Positions 52,417 through 60,705 of a DNA stretch of 64,000 nt are shown one piece after another. Source of the DNA: Ruminococcus sp. (GTDB taxonomy: Bacteria; Bacillota; Clostridia; Oscillospirales; Ruminococcaceae); NCBI GenBank assembly GCA_017397925.1, contig JAFQHO010000006.1, forward strand, positions 32,719 through 96,718, written 5' to 3'. The notes below the pieces were generated by a model that had not been told where the DNA came from, ran no database searches, and was given only the letters and a program-made list of their open reading frames with translations. The translations under genes and the position numbers were made by a program. Positions within the stretch are counted from its first letter, which is position 1; each line of letters begins with the position of its first letter.

Positions 52417-53628
52417 TCATCTGTTTTGATTTAATATATCAATAATGTACCCGACAGAGTACTCAAGTCCTTTTTCTTCTCTAATTTTCTCGGACAACTC
52501 CCTTACCTTCTGATAACGTTCATCATAATGTGACTGCATATCATTAATTGCTGCAACTATCCCTTCCTCTGTCAGCTTATGTCCATCAAGCGCCTTACAG
52601 GCAACACCATGCTTTTCCAACATATCAGCCTGTCCCTTTTGATCAAGGACATGTGGAACAGGGATTGAGGGAATGCCATATATCAAACTCGACGAAGCAG
52701 TTCCGAATCCACAATGGTGAATGACCATGCTGCATTTCTCAAAAAGGTAACTATGCGGTACACTTCCGACTGCGATCATGGAAGATGGTAGTTCATACTG
52801 CTTCAGTGATTTTTGAAAACCTTGGATGATTGCACGATTTCCTGTTTTTTGAAATGCCTTTACAAACTTATCAAGCTTTTCTGTCTCTGCCTTTTCCTCA
52901 AATGACATCGCTCCCAACGCTAATAAAATAGGCTTTTCACCATCATTTAAAAAGTTATCAAATTCCTCGTCCGGATGATATTCGGGCTCCTCACGATACC
53001 AAAAGCCTGTGATAATGTGCCGGTCTTCCCAATATGGGTTTCTTTCTTTAACATATTTACTGATAGGGATCAGATTGTAGTTTTTATATGTTATCTCACC
53101 GATATCTTTTGCAGGTTTAAGATTATACTTTTTACGGATCTTGTTGTATGGCTTTGCAATCTGTCTTGCAATCACCCCTCCTGTCAACTTACCGAAAAAA
53201 GACTGAGGCTTTAATTTCTGCGGTATCATCTCAGGTTGCAATGTCACATTGACGGTTGGGATTCCCAGAACCTCTGCTTCGATAGCACCCATCATAGAAT
53301 GAGATACTACGATCAGATTCTTTCCTTTGCAGGCTTCGTAAACATCATCCGTTGAGTTAACGATTATATCGAAAACGAAGTTCATAGTTTTAAGCATACT
53401 TAAAACCGGATTATTATACTTTCCTCTTATGTGTGCCGCTTCCTTATCGATATCTATGTCCGGACCGATGGGAACAAACTTGACATTACTTGATTCAATC
53501 AAACCTTTCCAACATGGATGAGAGCCTAAAACAACATCATATCCGTTTTTTGCTAATTCCTGAGCAAGATAAATATATGGTTGTATATCTCCTCTGGTAC
53601 CCATGGAAAACATCACTATTGTTTTCAT
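52417..53628 (-). CDS. Family 1 (GT-B) UDP-glycosyltransferase, antisense cargo gene
   Basis: This 403-residue GT1 enzyme has an N-terminal acceptor domain starting MKTIVMFSMGTRGDIQPYI, the glycine-rich start of sterol/macrolide-type glucosyltransferases, and a C-terminal donor domain with LLALGAMSF (about 234), AVGSVPHSYLFEKCSMVIHH (about 288) and CGFGTASSSLIYGIPSI, the HxGxGT-type donor signature with PHVLDQKGQADM. It should move a sugar from an NDP-sugar to a lipid, sterol-like compound or other small molecule. It is inserted in reverse between tape measure and distal tail genes with its own promoter and flanking inverted repeats, so it is a cargo gene likely expressed in the lysogen. Substrate cannot be read from sequence. 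Confidence 0.88.
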   Translation of the reverse strand: MKTIVMFSMGTRGDIQPYIYLAQELAKNGYDVVLGSHPCWKGLIESSNVKFVPIGPDIDIDKEAAHIRGKYNNPVLSMLKTMNFVFDIIVNSTDDVYEACKGKNLIVVSHSMMGAIEAEVLGIPTVNVTLQPEMIPQKLKPQSFFGKLTGGVIARQIAKPYNKIRKKYNLKPAKDIGEITYKNYNLIPISKYVKERNPYWEDRHIITGFWYREEPEYHPDEEFDNFLNDGEKPILLALGAMSFEEKAETEKLDKFVKAFQKTGNRAIIQGFQKSLKQYELPSSMIAVGSVPHSYLFEKCSMVIHHCGFGTASSSLIYGIPSIPVPHVLDQKGQADMLEKHGVACKALDGHKLTEEGIVAAINDMQSHYDERYQKVRELSEKIREEKGLEYSVGYIIDILNQNR

Positions 53629-53695
53629 TCCAACAACCTCGCCTTACTATTTTTCTATCTGGTGCCTACGCACTCAAATCAAAGTTTTCCGTTTC

Positions 53696-53717
53696 CAAAT
53701 TCTGATTTGTAGGGCAG
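53696..53717 (+). repeat. Right inverted repeat of the glycosyltransferase cassette
   Basis: This is the inverted partner of 52349-52370. It lies in the 5' untranslated part of the glycosyltransferase transcript. The adjacent AGGGCA/TGCCCT hairpin (53711-53727) overlaps it. Confidence 0.7.
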
Positions 53718-53740
53718 TTCTTGCCCTTTGTATACATTTA

Positions 53741-53770
53741 ATTATACCACTTCCTACCCTCCAAAGTCAA
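53741..53770 (-). promoter_or_regulatory. Promoter of the glycosyltransferase gene
   Basis: On the - strand, TTGACT, 18 bases and TATAAT preceded by TGG. It ends just upstream of the distal-tail SD. Confidence 0.7.
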
Positions 53771-53788
53771 TGAAAAGAAGGTGAAACT

Positions 53789-54643
53789 TTGTTTTTTCAG
53801 CTAATTATTGAAAACGCAGGTGGCGAACAAATCGACCTTACAACAACCGCAAATAAATACATGGTCTCTGAAATCGACGGCCTGTACCCGCCAAACGGCA
53901 CAATCAGCACATCCACCTACGCAGGAATGGACGGCAGCTATCTGAACAACGCTTTCATCGAAAAGCGAAATATCGTCATTTCCTTTGAAATGCGTGGCGT
54001 GAATATCGAAAATCGTCGTCATGCTCTGTATCGTGTGGTCAAGCCCTCACGGTACATCAAGGTGTTGTATAAGACCGCCAAAATTGACGTGTACACCGAA
54101 GGCTATGTGGAAACTTGTGCCGTGAATAATTTCGGCGGCAAGGTCAGCGGTCAGATTTCTATCATCTGCCCCGATCCGTATTTTTACAGCACATCGGCAG
54201 TTCACGCCTACTATAGCCAAATCGCAGGAGCATTCATCTTCCCGTTTCCGCTGAGTGACGAGCCGTTTCCTCTCGGTGTGTACAGCACCACGGACAATAT
54301 CACCTTGCGGAATGACGGCGATGAAACAGGCTTCATCATTCAGATTGAGGCACTCGATGTTGCTCGGACACCGACAATTTATAATGCCGACACAGGCGAA
54401 TATTTGCAGATTAAGGGCGACCTGGAAAAGGGCGATGTGATTACAATCACCACGAAAACAGGCAATAAAACCGTGACGCTTACACGAAATGGTGTGGATT
54501 CCAACATCATCAACCGACTGGTTGCAGGCTCAACGTGGCTGACGCTGTCGCAGGGGGTAAATCACTTTCATGTAACCGCCGTCCGCAATGTAAAAAATAT
54601 CCGTGTGACGCTGATTCACACGAATTCTTATCTGGGGGTATGA
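53789..54643 (+). CDS. Distal tail protein (Dit)
   Basis: This 284-residue protein fits the Dit family of Siphoviridae: GEQIDLTTTANKYMVSEIDG at the start, AFIEKRNIVISFEMRG (about 58), and VNNFGGKVSGQISIICPDPY (about 108), the N-terminal ring domain, then a beta-sandwich part (about 150-280). It forms the hub that joins tail tube and baseplate. It starts with TTG after AAGGTG; no ATG is available near the family start. Confidence 0.88.
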   Translation: MFFQLIIENAGGEQIDLTTTANKYMVSEIDGLYPPNGTISTSTYAGMDGSYLNNAFIEKRNIVISFEMRGVNIENRRHALYRVVKPSRYIKVLYKTAKIDVYTEGYVETCAVNNFGGKVSGQISIICPDPYFYSTSAVHAYYSQIAGAFIFPFPLSDEPFPLGVYSTTDNITLRNDGDETGFIIQIEALDVARTPTIYNADTGEYLQIKGDLEKGDVITITTKTGNKTVTLTRNGVDSNIINRLVAGSTWLTLSQGVNHFHVTAVRNVKNIRVTLIHTNSYLGV

Positions 54644-54644
54644 T

Positions 54645-55760
54645 ATGCAGATTGAAATTTATGATATGAGTGCAGACGGCGAAAATATCTCCATTCAGCT
54701 GACCGCCGTGTGTGACAGCTTTTCCAGTTTGCTCTGGGATGTGCAGTATTACGGCTGTGGCTCATTTGAAATCTACATTGCCGCAACACCACAAAATCTG
54801 GTTGGATTTATGCCGGGAAGAATTATCGGCAGGGATGACGACAAGGAGCATTATGGCATTATCGAAAGCGTCAAGCTTGAAACCAATGCTGAAAATGGCG
54901 ACTATCTGACCGTGACAGGCAGATTTTTAATGTCGCTGTTAAGTCGCAGAATTATTTATCCCACGCTGTCAATTACAACGCTTACAAGCTATGCAGATAT
55001 TGTAAGGCAGGCTGTATATCGCAATGCTATGGTATCGGGAAATCGCTTGATACCGTCACTTCGTCATGGTAACACCACAGGCAGCTGTTGGGAGCAAAAG
55101 GCTCGGTTGCAGGTCAGCTACGATAATTTAATGGAGTGGATTTTCAAAATCTGTGAAATTACAGGAGGTACGGCGAATATCCGTCTTGAAGAAATTTCAA
55201 GCGGAAACTACGCCTTTTTCTTCGACTTGTCGCAGGGAACGGACAGGAGCATTTTTCAGGAGGAAAACGCCCACATCGTCTTTTCCGATTCCTACTGCAA
55301 CTTGCTCACTTTTGATTACTCTGCAAATTATTCAGGGCAAAGAAATACAGCTTATGTATTCGGTGAGGGCGAGGGTACGGAGCGTAAGAGGACGATTACT
55401 TTTAACGGGAATGAGCCTGCACATCTTGACCGCTATGAAGTTTATGTGGATGCCAAGGACATTAAGCAGGAATCGCAGGAAAACGGTGAAACTGTGCAGA
55501 TTACCGATGAGGAATACATTGCTCTGCTGAATGAAAAGGGTGCGGAGCATTTTGTGTATCCCACAGAAATCACGGAGTCCACTATTGCGGTTGACGGTAA
55601 GCAGTATCAGTATAACAAGGATTATTTCGTGGGAGATTATGTGACAGTGGAACATCAGCGATTTGGCTTGATACAGCCGAAAATTCAGCTTGTGGGAATG
55701 ATTGAAAGCTATGACCAGAACGGACGTACACTTACACCTACTTTCAGAACAGGAGTGTGA
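54645..55760 (+). CDS. Tail/baseplate protein, Gp37-like (Tal-type)
   Basis: This 371-residue protein follows Dit and matches the Gp37-like/minor structural family: DSFSSLLWDVQYYGCGSFEI at the start, then GRIIGRDDDKEHYGIIESV (about 58) and ASLLSRRIIYPT-like segments with a C-terminal FVGDYVTVEHQRFGLIQPKI. It should form the tail-tip base below the Dit ring. No protease or peptidoglycan hydrolase domain is seen. Confidence 0.85.
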   Translation: MQIEIYDMSADGENISIQLTAVCDSFSSLLWDVQYYGCGSFEIYIAATPQNLVGFMPGRIIGRDDDKEHYGIIESVKLETNAENGDYLTVTGRFLMSLLSRRIIYPTLSITTLTSYADIVRQAVYRNAMVSGNRLIPSLRHGNTTGSCWEQKARLQVSYDNLMEWIFKICEITGGTANIRLEEISSGNYAFFFDLSQGTDRSIFQEENAHIVFSDSYCNLLTFDYSANYSGQRNTAYVFGEGEGTERKRTITFNGNEPAHLDRYEVYVDAKDIKQESQENGETVQITDEEYIALLNEKGAEHFVYPTEITESTIAVDGKQYQYNKDYFVGDYVTVEHQRFGLIQPKIQLVGMIESYDQNGRTLTPTFRTGV

Positions 55761-55764
55761 TATT

Positions 55765-57132
55765 ATGGCATTTTCTTACGGATTTTTCAATGCAAAAAAT
55801 ATGGACAGGGTTTACACGGCGGAGGACTTTACGAATTATCTTTCAAGCATTATCTGCAACGGTGTGTTTGACACCTACGGTGACTGCTTTTCCGTCACGG
55901 CAGGCACAGGCACGAATGTTGTCATCGGCACGGGCAAAGCATGGATTAACGGGCATTATTTCATGAGCGATGCCGATTATACCCTTGACCTCACGAAATA
56001 TGTGGATGAATCGTTGAGCCGTTATGTGATTATCGGTATCAGCTGCGATACTTCCGAGGGGGTGAGAGCCTGCAAGCTTGAAGTAAAATCGGGAACAGCC
56101 GCAACTTCTCCGACCGTCCCTACATTTACAGATACCGCAAGCAAAACACATCTCACTCTTGCGGCTGTTTACCTTGCAGGTGGTGCTAAAAATATCACAA
56201 AAATTTATGATTACCGTGCTGATGAAAAGAAATGCGGGTATGTGAAATGTATTCTGGGAAAATGCAGAGTTTCGGAAATGCTTGTGGTCATGACGTTTCT
56301 GTCACAGCAATTTGGTGATATGACGGAGAAAATTGACACTCTTCAAAGCACCGTAGATAAGCTCCAGCTGAAGGTTGACGACCTCACAGGCGACATTATT
56401 GCAACAGGTTCTCTCGGTCAGGATATTTACTACGTCCTTTACTCAAACGGTAATGTCCTCGTGCGTGGTACGGGCGAAATGTATAATTATGATACCGACA
56501 GCAATATTTCTCCGCTTCGCAATAATGATGATATTCAGACTGTTGTAGTTGATGAGGGTATCACATCTATTGGTGAATATGTTTTCGGGAACTGCCAGAA
56601 TATGGAGAAAATCACGCTGCCGACAACCTTGAAATCTATCGGCAAGGCTACATTTATGCAGGGTGACGGGTATGTTGATACGGTTTATGGATTGACAGAA
56701 ATTACAATTCCGTCAAAGGTGACGACCATTGCAGATAGTGCATTCTGGGGAACTGCTATTGAGAGCCTTACAATTCCCGAATCCGTAACAGAAATCGGTC
56801 AATACGTCTGCCGTGATTGTTCTAAGCTGAAATCCGTAACGGTGAATGGTACAGTGATTGGCGAGTATATGTTCGTCAGCTGTATCAGGCTTTCAAGCTT
56901 TATCATCGGTAAAAAACTGAAGAAAATCTGCTCCAATGCGTTCAATTACTGCTCTGCGCTGAAAACAATTACCTACGACGGTACGCTTGCGGAATGGCAG
57001 GAGATTGAAAAAAGTCCTAATTGGGACGGAAAGAGGGTTATGGACGTGGCACAATCGGGGCTTGTAAAAATTCAATGCACGGACGGATATATGGAATATG
57101 CAGATAATGAATGGAGGGAGGTAGCGGAATGA
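55765..57132 (+). CDS. Tail fibre protein with BspA-type leucine-rich repeats
   Basis: This 455-residue protein has an N-terminal virion-binding part (about 1-170, MAFSYGFFNAKNMDRVYTAE), a coiled coil (about 175-215), and a C-terminal array of at least five BspA/TpLRR-type repeats (about 265-440, ITSIGEYVFGNCQNMEKITL, ITIPSKVTTIADSAFWGTAI, SFIIGKKLKKICSNAFNYCS). Such repeats are typical of surface proteins of gut bacteria that bind host or other cells. On a phage tail they are probably the receptor-binding part. ATG at 55765 follows AGGAGTG. It overlaps the next gene (ATGA). Confidence 0.82.
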   Translation: MAFSYGFFNAKNMDRVYTAEDFTNYLSSIICNGVFDTYGDCFSVTAGTGTNVVIGTGKAWINGHYFMSDADYTLDLTKYVDESLSRYVIIGISCDTSEGVRACKLEVKSGTAATSPTVPTFTDTASKTHLTLAAVYLAGGAKNITKIYDYRADEKKCGYVKCILGKCRVSEMLVVMTFLSQQFGDMTEKIDTLQSTVDKLQLKVDDLTGDIIATGSLGQDIYYVLYSNGNVLVRGTGEMYNYDTDSNISPLRNNDDIQTVVVDEGITSIGEYVFGNCQNMEKITLPTTLKSIGKATFMQGDGYVDTVYGLTEITIPSKVTTIADSAFWGTAIESLTIPESVTEIGQYVCRDCSKLKSVTVNGTVIGEYMFVSCIRLSSFIIGKKLKKICSNAFNYCSALKTITYDGTLAEWQEIEKSPNWDGKRVMDVAQSGLVKIQCTDGYMEYADNEWREVAE

Positions 57133-58187
57133 TTAAATTTCTTGTAAAGGGACAGAGTTTGGAAATCGTGGAGCGTGAGGTTATCGCAAGCGGACAGATT
57201 GCCTTTGTTACGCTGAAATTTGCCTTTGACCATTCTTGGAAGCCGCTTCATAAGGTAATCCAGTTCACGCAGGATGATGAGAATTTTTATCGTGTGCTTG
57301 GGGTGGACGGGCTGTCCTGCTTGCTTCCCTCGAATCTTCACGCAGGGGCTGTGAGGATGACAATCGTAGGTTACGACAGCGAATCCGATACCACCGTTCG
57401 TGCAACGACAGTTCCCGTGACGCTCCATATCAGACCGTCGGGTTTTTGTGCGGAGGAATCCACGCCGACTCCCGATTTGTACGCACAGCTCATTGAAAAA
57501 TTCAAGGAGATGATTGCGGAAATGGAAACGGGTAGTAACGGCAAGGACGGCTTATCTGCATACGAACTGGCGGTGCAGAGTGGATTTATCGGTACGCTTG
57601 CAGAGTGGCTTGTTTCTCTCAAGGGTGCGGATGGCAAGGATGGAGCTGATGGTAAGAACGGTATTGACGGTAAAAATGGAGCAGACGGCATAAACGGTGC
57701 TGACGGAAAAGACGGCACAAATGGCAAAGACGGTGCAAATGGCTTATCTGCCTATGAAATTGCCGTTCAGTATGGTTTCAAAGGTACAGAATCCGAGTGG
57801 CTTGAATCCTTAAAGGGTGAAAGCGGTGATCCGATTGACGAATCGAAATTTGCAACAAATACGGCGCTTATTTATCTGCAAAACACCTTGAAAAATGATA
57901 TTTCCGCACAGCAGGAGCAGATTGACGGATTGGAAGAAGAATCCCATACGCACAATAATTCTTCCGTCCTCGATAGAATTACATCGGAAAAAATGGAGCA
58001 ATGGGATAATGCGGAGGAGCAGATTCAGAACTTCAAAATTGAGGTACAGGGAAATCTGCATAAGCATCAGAATTTGTCCGTGCTGAACAGCATTACTGCC
58101 GATTCCGTGACCGAATGGAATCGCTGTATTTCGCTGTTATCGGGAGTTGAAACAATTCTTGCAAAGGTCGTGGAGGTGAGCGAATGA
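57129..58187 (+). CDS. Baseplate/tail protein with collagen-like repeats
   Basis: This 352-residue protein has a beta-rich N-terminus (about 1-115, BppU-like: MIKFLVKGQSLEIVEREVIA), a short helical linker, two LSAYE(L/I)AVQ segments each followed by (I/K)GTxxEWLxSLKG, between them a collagen-like Gly-X-Y stretch of about 14 triplets (GADGKDGADGKNGIDGKNG and on), and C-terminal coiled coils. Collagen-like triplets make trimeric rods in phage fibres. It is part of the baseplate or side fibre, coupled to the LRR fibre gene. Confidence 0.83.
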   Translation: MIKFLVKGQSLEIVEREVIASGQIAFVTLKFAFDHSWKPLHKVIQFTQDDENFYRVLGVDGLSCLLPSNLHAGAVRMTIVGYDSESDTTVRATTVPVTLHIRPSGFCAEESTPTPDLYAQLIEKFKEMIAEMETGSNGKDGLSAYELAVQSGFIGTLAEWLVSLKGADGKDGADGKNGIDGKNGADGINGADGKDGTNGKDGANGLSAYEIAVQYGFKGTESEWLESLKGESGDPIDESKFATNTALIYLQNTLKNDISAQQEQIDGLEEESHTHNNSSVLDRITSEKMEQWDNAEEQIQNFKIEVQGNLHKHQNLSVLNSITADSVTEWNRCISLLSGVETILAKVVEVSE

Positions 58188-58837
58188 TTGCAAAATATCT
58201 TGAAGAACTGCTGAATCAGAAAGAGCGGTTGGCTGAAAATCTGCGTATCAAGGGCGTTTCGGCGGATTCATCGGAAACGCTGAATACTTTGATTCCGAAG
58301 ATACTGGAGATTACAGGCGGTATTCCCAAACGTCAGCCTGTTTTCGTTGCGGAGGAAGTTCCCGAAAAATATGCCGATACGATTTATACTATTTTCCAAA
58401 ATGGCATACAGGATTTAAGCGGATATATCCGCAATAATAAGCCGTTTTGCAATGAAAGCGGTGGGTACATCCTCAATTACAGTCAGGCAGATTTCGGCTG
58501 GGACGGATTCGTCTGTACGGGCAGTAAAATTCCGATTTCTGTGGATAAGCAGACCGCTATTGCTATGTGCTATCAGTCTGGAGTGACGGAGCGTGGTGGG
58601 ATGTATCTTATTCCCATTGCAGGCAAGGAGTCGTCGGACACGGTGCAGAATTATGTGTACACATCACTTGCCAATCGGAATTATGTGGATGTGCCGTTTT
58701 ACTGGCTGCAATGCGATGCGTTTATCACTTCCCTCGGACTTTGTGACGCTGTGCCGCCAGGGCAGTATTATATTTGTTGGCTCGGCAGGTCGAATAATAC
58801 CCATCCGCTGATAAAAAAGGTGGAGGTTATGAATTAA
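58184..58837 (+). CDS. Putative tail fibre/receptor-side protein
   Basis: This 217-residue protein starts with YLEELLNQKERLAENLRIKG then VSADSSETLNTLIPKILEI, an N-terminal oligomerisation/tail-attachment motif seen in many fibre proteins of Gram-positive phages. The rest is beta-rich, aromatic and Cys-containing (ILNYSQADFGWDGFVCTG), and no known receptor domain is recognised. It overlaps the preceding gene and is followed by the holin gene, so it is the last structural gene. Confidence 0.75.
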   Translation: MIAKYLEELLNQKERLAENLRIKGVSADSSETLNTLIPKILEITGGIPKRQPVFVAEEVPEKYADTIYTIFQNGIQDLSGYIRNNKPFCNESGGYILNYSQADFGWDGFVCTGSKIPISVDKQTAIAMCYQSGVTERGGMYLIPIAGKESSDTVQNYVYTSLANRNYVDVPFYWLQCDAFITSLGLCDAVPPGQYYICWLGRSNNTHPLIKKVEVMN

Positions 58838-58896
58838 TGTAAACGACTGCTGTGGCAGTTTTCATATATATATCATAAGCGAAAGGAGGATTTTTC

Positions 58897-59334
58897 ATGA
58901 AAGAATTCTGGACAATGACAAGGGTCTGCTTCTCGGCAATCGGAGGCTGGCTGGGCTACTTTCTCGGAGGATGTGACAACTTGATGATTGCATTAATTGT
59001 GTTTGTTGTCGCCGATTATGTCACGGGTGTGATGTGCGCTGTTATCGATAAGAAATTATCCAGCGAGGTTGGATTTAAGGGCATCTTCAAAAAGGTGCTT
59101 ATTTTTATTCTTGTCGGCATTGCGCATATTCTCGATGTGTACGTCATCGGCGGTGGCAGTATTTTAAGAACGGCTGTTATCTTTTTCTACCTGTCAAATG
59201 AGGGCGTTTCCCTTTTGGAGAATGCCGCACATCTTGGCTTGCCGATTCCGAAACAGCTGCAAACCGTATTGAAACAGCTTCATAAGAGAAGCGAAGAAAT
59301 GGAGGATGATATCAATGGCAATTCTGAAGGCTGA
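58897..59334 (+). CDS. Holin, toxin-secretion/phage-lysis (holin_4) type
   Basis: This 145-residue membrane protein has three or four hydrophobic segments (about 8-50 and 65-105) with the family signature CDNLMIALIVFVVADYVTGV (about 28-47), and a charged C-terminus (KRSEEMEDDINGNSEG). Holins of this family open the membrane so that endolysin can reach the wall. SD is GAAAGGAGG. It overlaps the amidase gene by 20 bases. Confidence 0.92.
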   Translation: MKEFWTMTRVCFSAIGGWLGYFLGGCDNLMIALIVFVVADYVTGVMCAVIDKKLSSEVGFKGIFKKVLIFILVGIAHILDVYVIGGGSILRTAVIFFYLSNEGVSLLENAAHLGLPIPKQLQTVLKQLHKRSEEMEDDINGNSEG

Positions 59335-60274
59335 TAAGACAACAACAATGAACGGTGTAACCGTCAATGAGTATTTACTCACAAACCATAATCCCAACCA
59401 TATCGCAATGCCCTCCGAATCAATGGAGGGCAAAATTATTGGTGTAACAATCCACAACACCAGCGATATTACAACGGCTAAGGGTACAACTCCTGCGGAG
59501 CAGTACACCCGTGCTACCGTAAACGGCAATATGAACGATGTTCGTGTGCATTATTATGTGGACGAAACTTGCGCTTGGCAGAATCTTCCCCATGAATTGA
59601 GTGGTTGGCACGCCGCAGACGGTGATGGTGACGGAAACCGTAAAACTATCGCAATCGAGTGCATCATGAGTGCCGCATACAACGAGGATGACAAGAAGTC
59701 CGAGGATAATGCGGCACGACTGGCGGCGGCTCTGCTGAAGCAGTATGGACTTGGAATTGACTGTCTGTTCACCCATACCCATTGGCTGAATATCAAGGAC
59801 GGCAGGACAGGTACGGTGGATGAGCTGAACACAATGAAAAATAATTATAAGATGTGTCCTCTGTATATTCTGCCACATTGGGGGGAATTCAAGACAAAGG
59901 TGCAGGCTTATCTTAATGATGATGAGTTGTACCGTGTGCGTAAGTCTTGGGAGGATGCGAAATCGCAGACAGGTGCGTTCCGTAACATCAATAACGCAAA
60001 GAAATCCTGTGCGAATGGATATTCCGTATTTGACAAGGACGGCGACGTTATTCACAGCAACGGTAAGTCCTATGCCAAGGGTGATGCTGTAACGCTGAAG
60101 GACACAACGCTCTATGCGTCCAGTACGGCGAAAACAGGTGTCAAGAAAAGCGGTACGTTCTATCTGTATGACGGCAAGGTTGTGAATGGCAGACTTCGTA
60201 TTACGAATAGTCCTAAAAACTGCGGTAATACACCTATTGGTAAGTATGTTACGGGCTGGATTGATAAAAAGTAA
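59315..60274 (+). CDS. Endolysin, N-acetylmuramoyl-L-alanine amidase (Amidase_2)
   Basis: This 319-residue endolysin has an N-terminal Amidase_2 domain (about 30-190) with zinc ligands in IGVTIHNTSD (His, about 49), and TIAIECIM and FTHTHW segments (His at about 150), followed by a C-terminal wall-binding region (about 225-319) with SH3-like strands (GYSVFDKDGDVIHSNGKSY). It cuts the amide bond between muramic acid and L-Ala of peptidoglycan. ATG at 59315 was chosen because GGAGG is nine bases upstream; the ATG at 59306 lies directly at that site. Confidence 0.92.
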   Translation: MAILKADKTTTMNGVTVNEYLLTNHNPNHIAMPSESMEGKIIGVTIHNTSDITTAKGTTPAEQYTRATVNGNMNDVRVHYYVDETCAWQNLPHELSGWHAADGDGDGNRKTIAIECIMSAAYNEDDKKSEDNAARLAAALLKQYGLGIDCLFTHTHWLNIKDGRTGTVDELNTMKNNYKMCPLYILPHWGEFKTKVQAYLNDDELYRVRKSWEDAKSQTGAFRNINNAKKSCANGYSVFDKDGDVIHSNGKSYAKGDAVTLKDTTLYASSTAKTGVKKSGTFYLYDGKVVNGRLRITNSPKNCGNTPIGKYVTGWIDKK

Positions 60275-60359
60275 ATTTGAAAATATTAGCGTTGTGCATA
60301 TGTACAACGCTAATATTTTTTCGCCTTTTATAAATTATAAATATGAAGGGAAGATAATT

Positions 60360-60548
60360 ATGTTTGAATCGCCTCTGGAAAATGCAAAACTTATGAATCG
60401 TGAAATGGATTATAATATTAATTTGATTATTTCAAAAAAATTGCTGGAATGTGGCTTAATTAATCAAGAAGAATATGACGAAATTGATACAATATTGCAA
60501 CAGAGATACGCTCCTTCTTTGTCAATCTTTATATCCGAAAATGCTTGA
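60360..60548 (+). CDS. Small SHOCT-like protein before the recombinases
   Basis: This 62-residue helical protein (MNREMDYNINLIISKKLLECG then LINQEEYDEIDTILQQRYAP) has a SHOCT-like ending (LLxxGxIxxEEY). Such short proteins are often encoded just upstream of serine recombinase clusters in Clostridial prophages and ICEs, where they may help integration or excision. SD GAAGGGAAG lies at good spacing. It overlaps cassette promoter 7. Confidence 0.65.
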   Translation: MFESPLENAKLMNREMDYNINLIISKKLLECGLINQEEYDEIDTILQQRYAPSLSIFISENA

Positions 60549-60573
60549 TAAATAGCAGTTTTAGCGGTAATAT
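60545..60573 (+). promoter_or_regulatory. Cassette promoter 7 (TAATAT family), ahead of the recombinases
   Basis: TTGATA, 17 bases and TAATAT with AGCGG directly before the -10 box. It has the same geometry as the six promoters at 35.5-40.5 kb. Confidence 0.72.
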
Positions 60574-60587
60574 AGGTGTAATCAGAT

Positions 60588-60672
60588 ATGCGGTTTAATA
60601 AGAATGGTATAGCTGAAATTTTATGTAGGAGGGACTTTAATGACAACTGAAATTAAAGTGAACATGAATTAA
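60588..60672 (+). other. Two tiny overlapping ORFs in the recombinase leader
   Basis: A 20-codon ORF (MRFNKNGIAEILCRRDFNDN, 60588-60650) contains the GGAGG site of a 10-codon ORF (MTTEIKVNMN, 60640-60672). The second has an ideal SD but is very short; it may be the remains of a longer gene or a leader peptide. Expression is unproven. Confidence 0.35.
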
Positions 60673-60705
60673 GGCATTGGTATTAATTTTAAAAAGGAGT
60701 GGCGT

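Noticed and set aside
57628-57760. Short tandem DNA repeats resembling an array
   Set aside because: They encode collagen-like Gly-X-Y triplets in frame within a tail protein; there are no spacers, so this is not a CRISPR array.
59420-60307. 295-codon open frame on the - strand in the endolysin gene
   Set aside because: It is antisense to a clear amidase with conserved zinc ligands, and it has no ribosome site.
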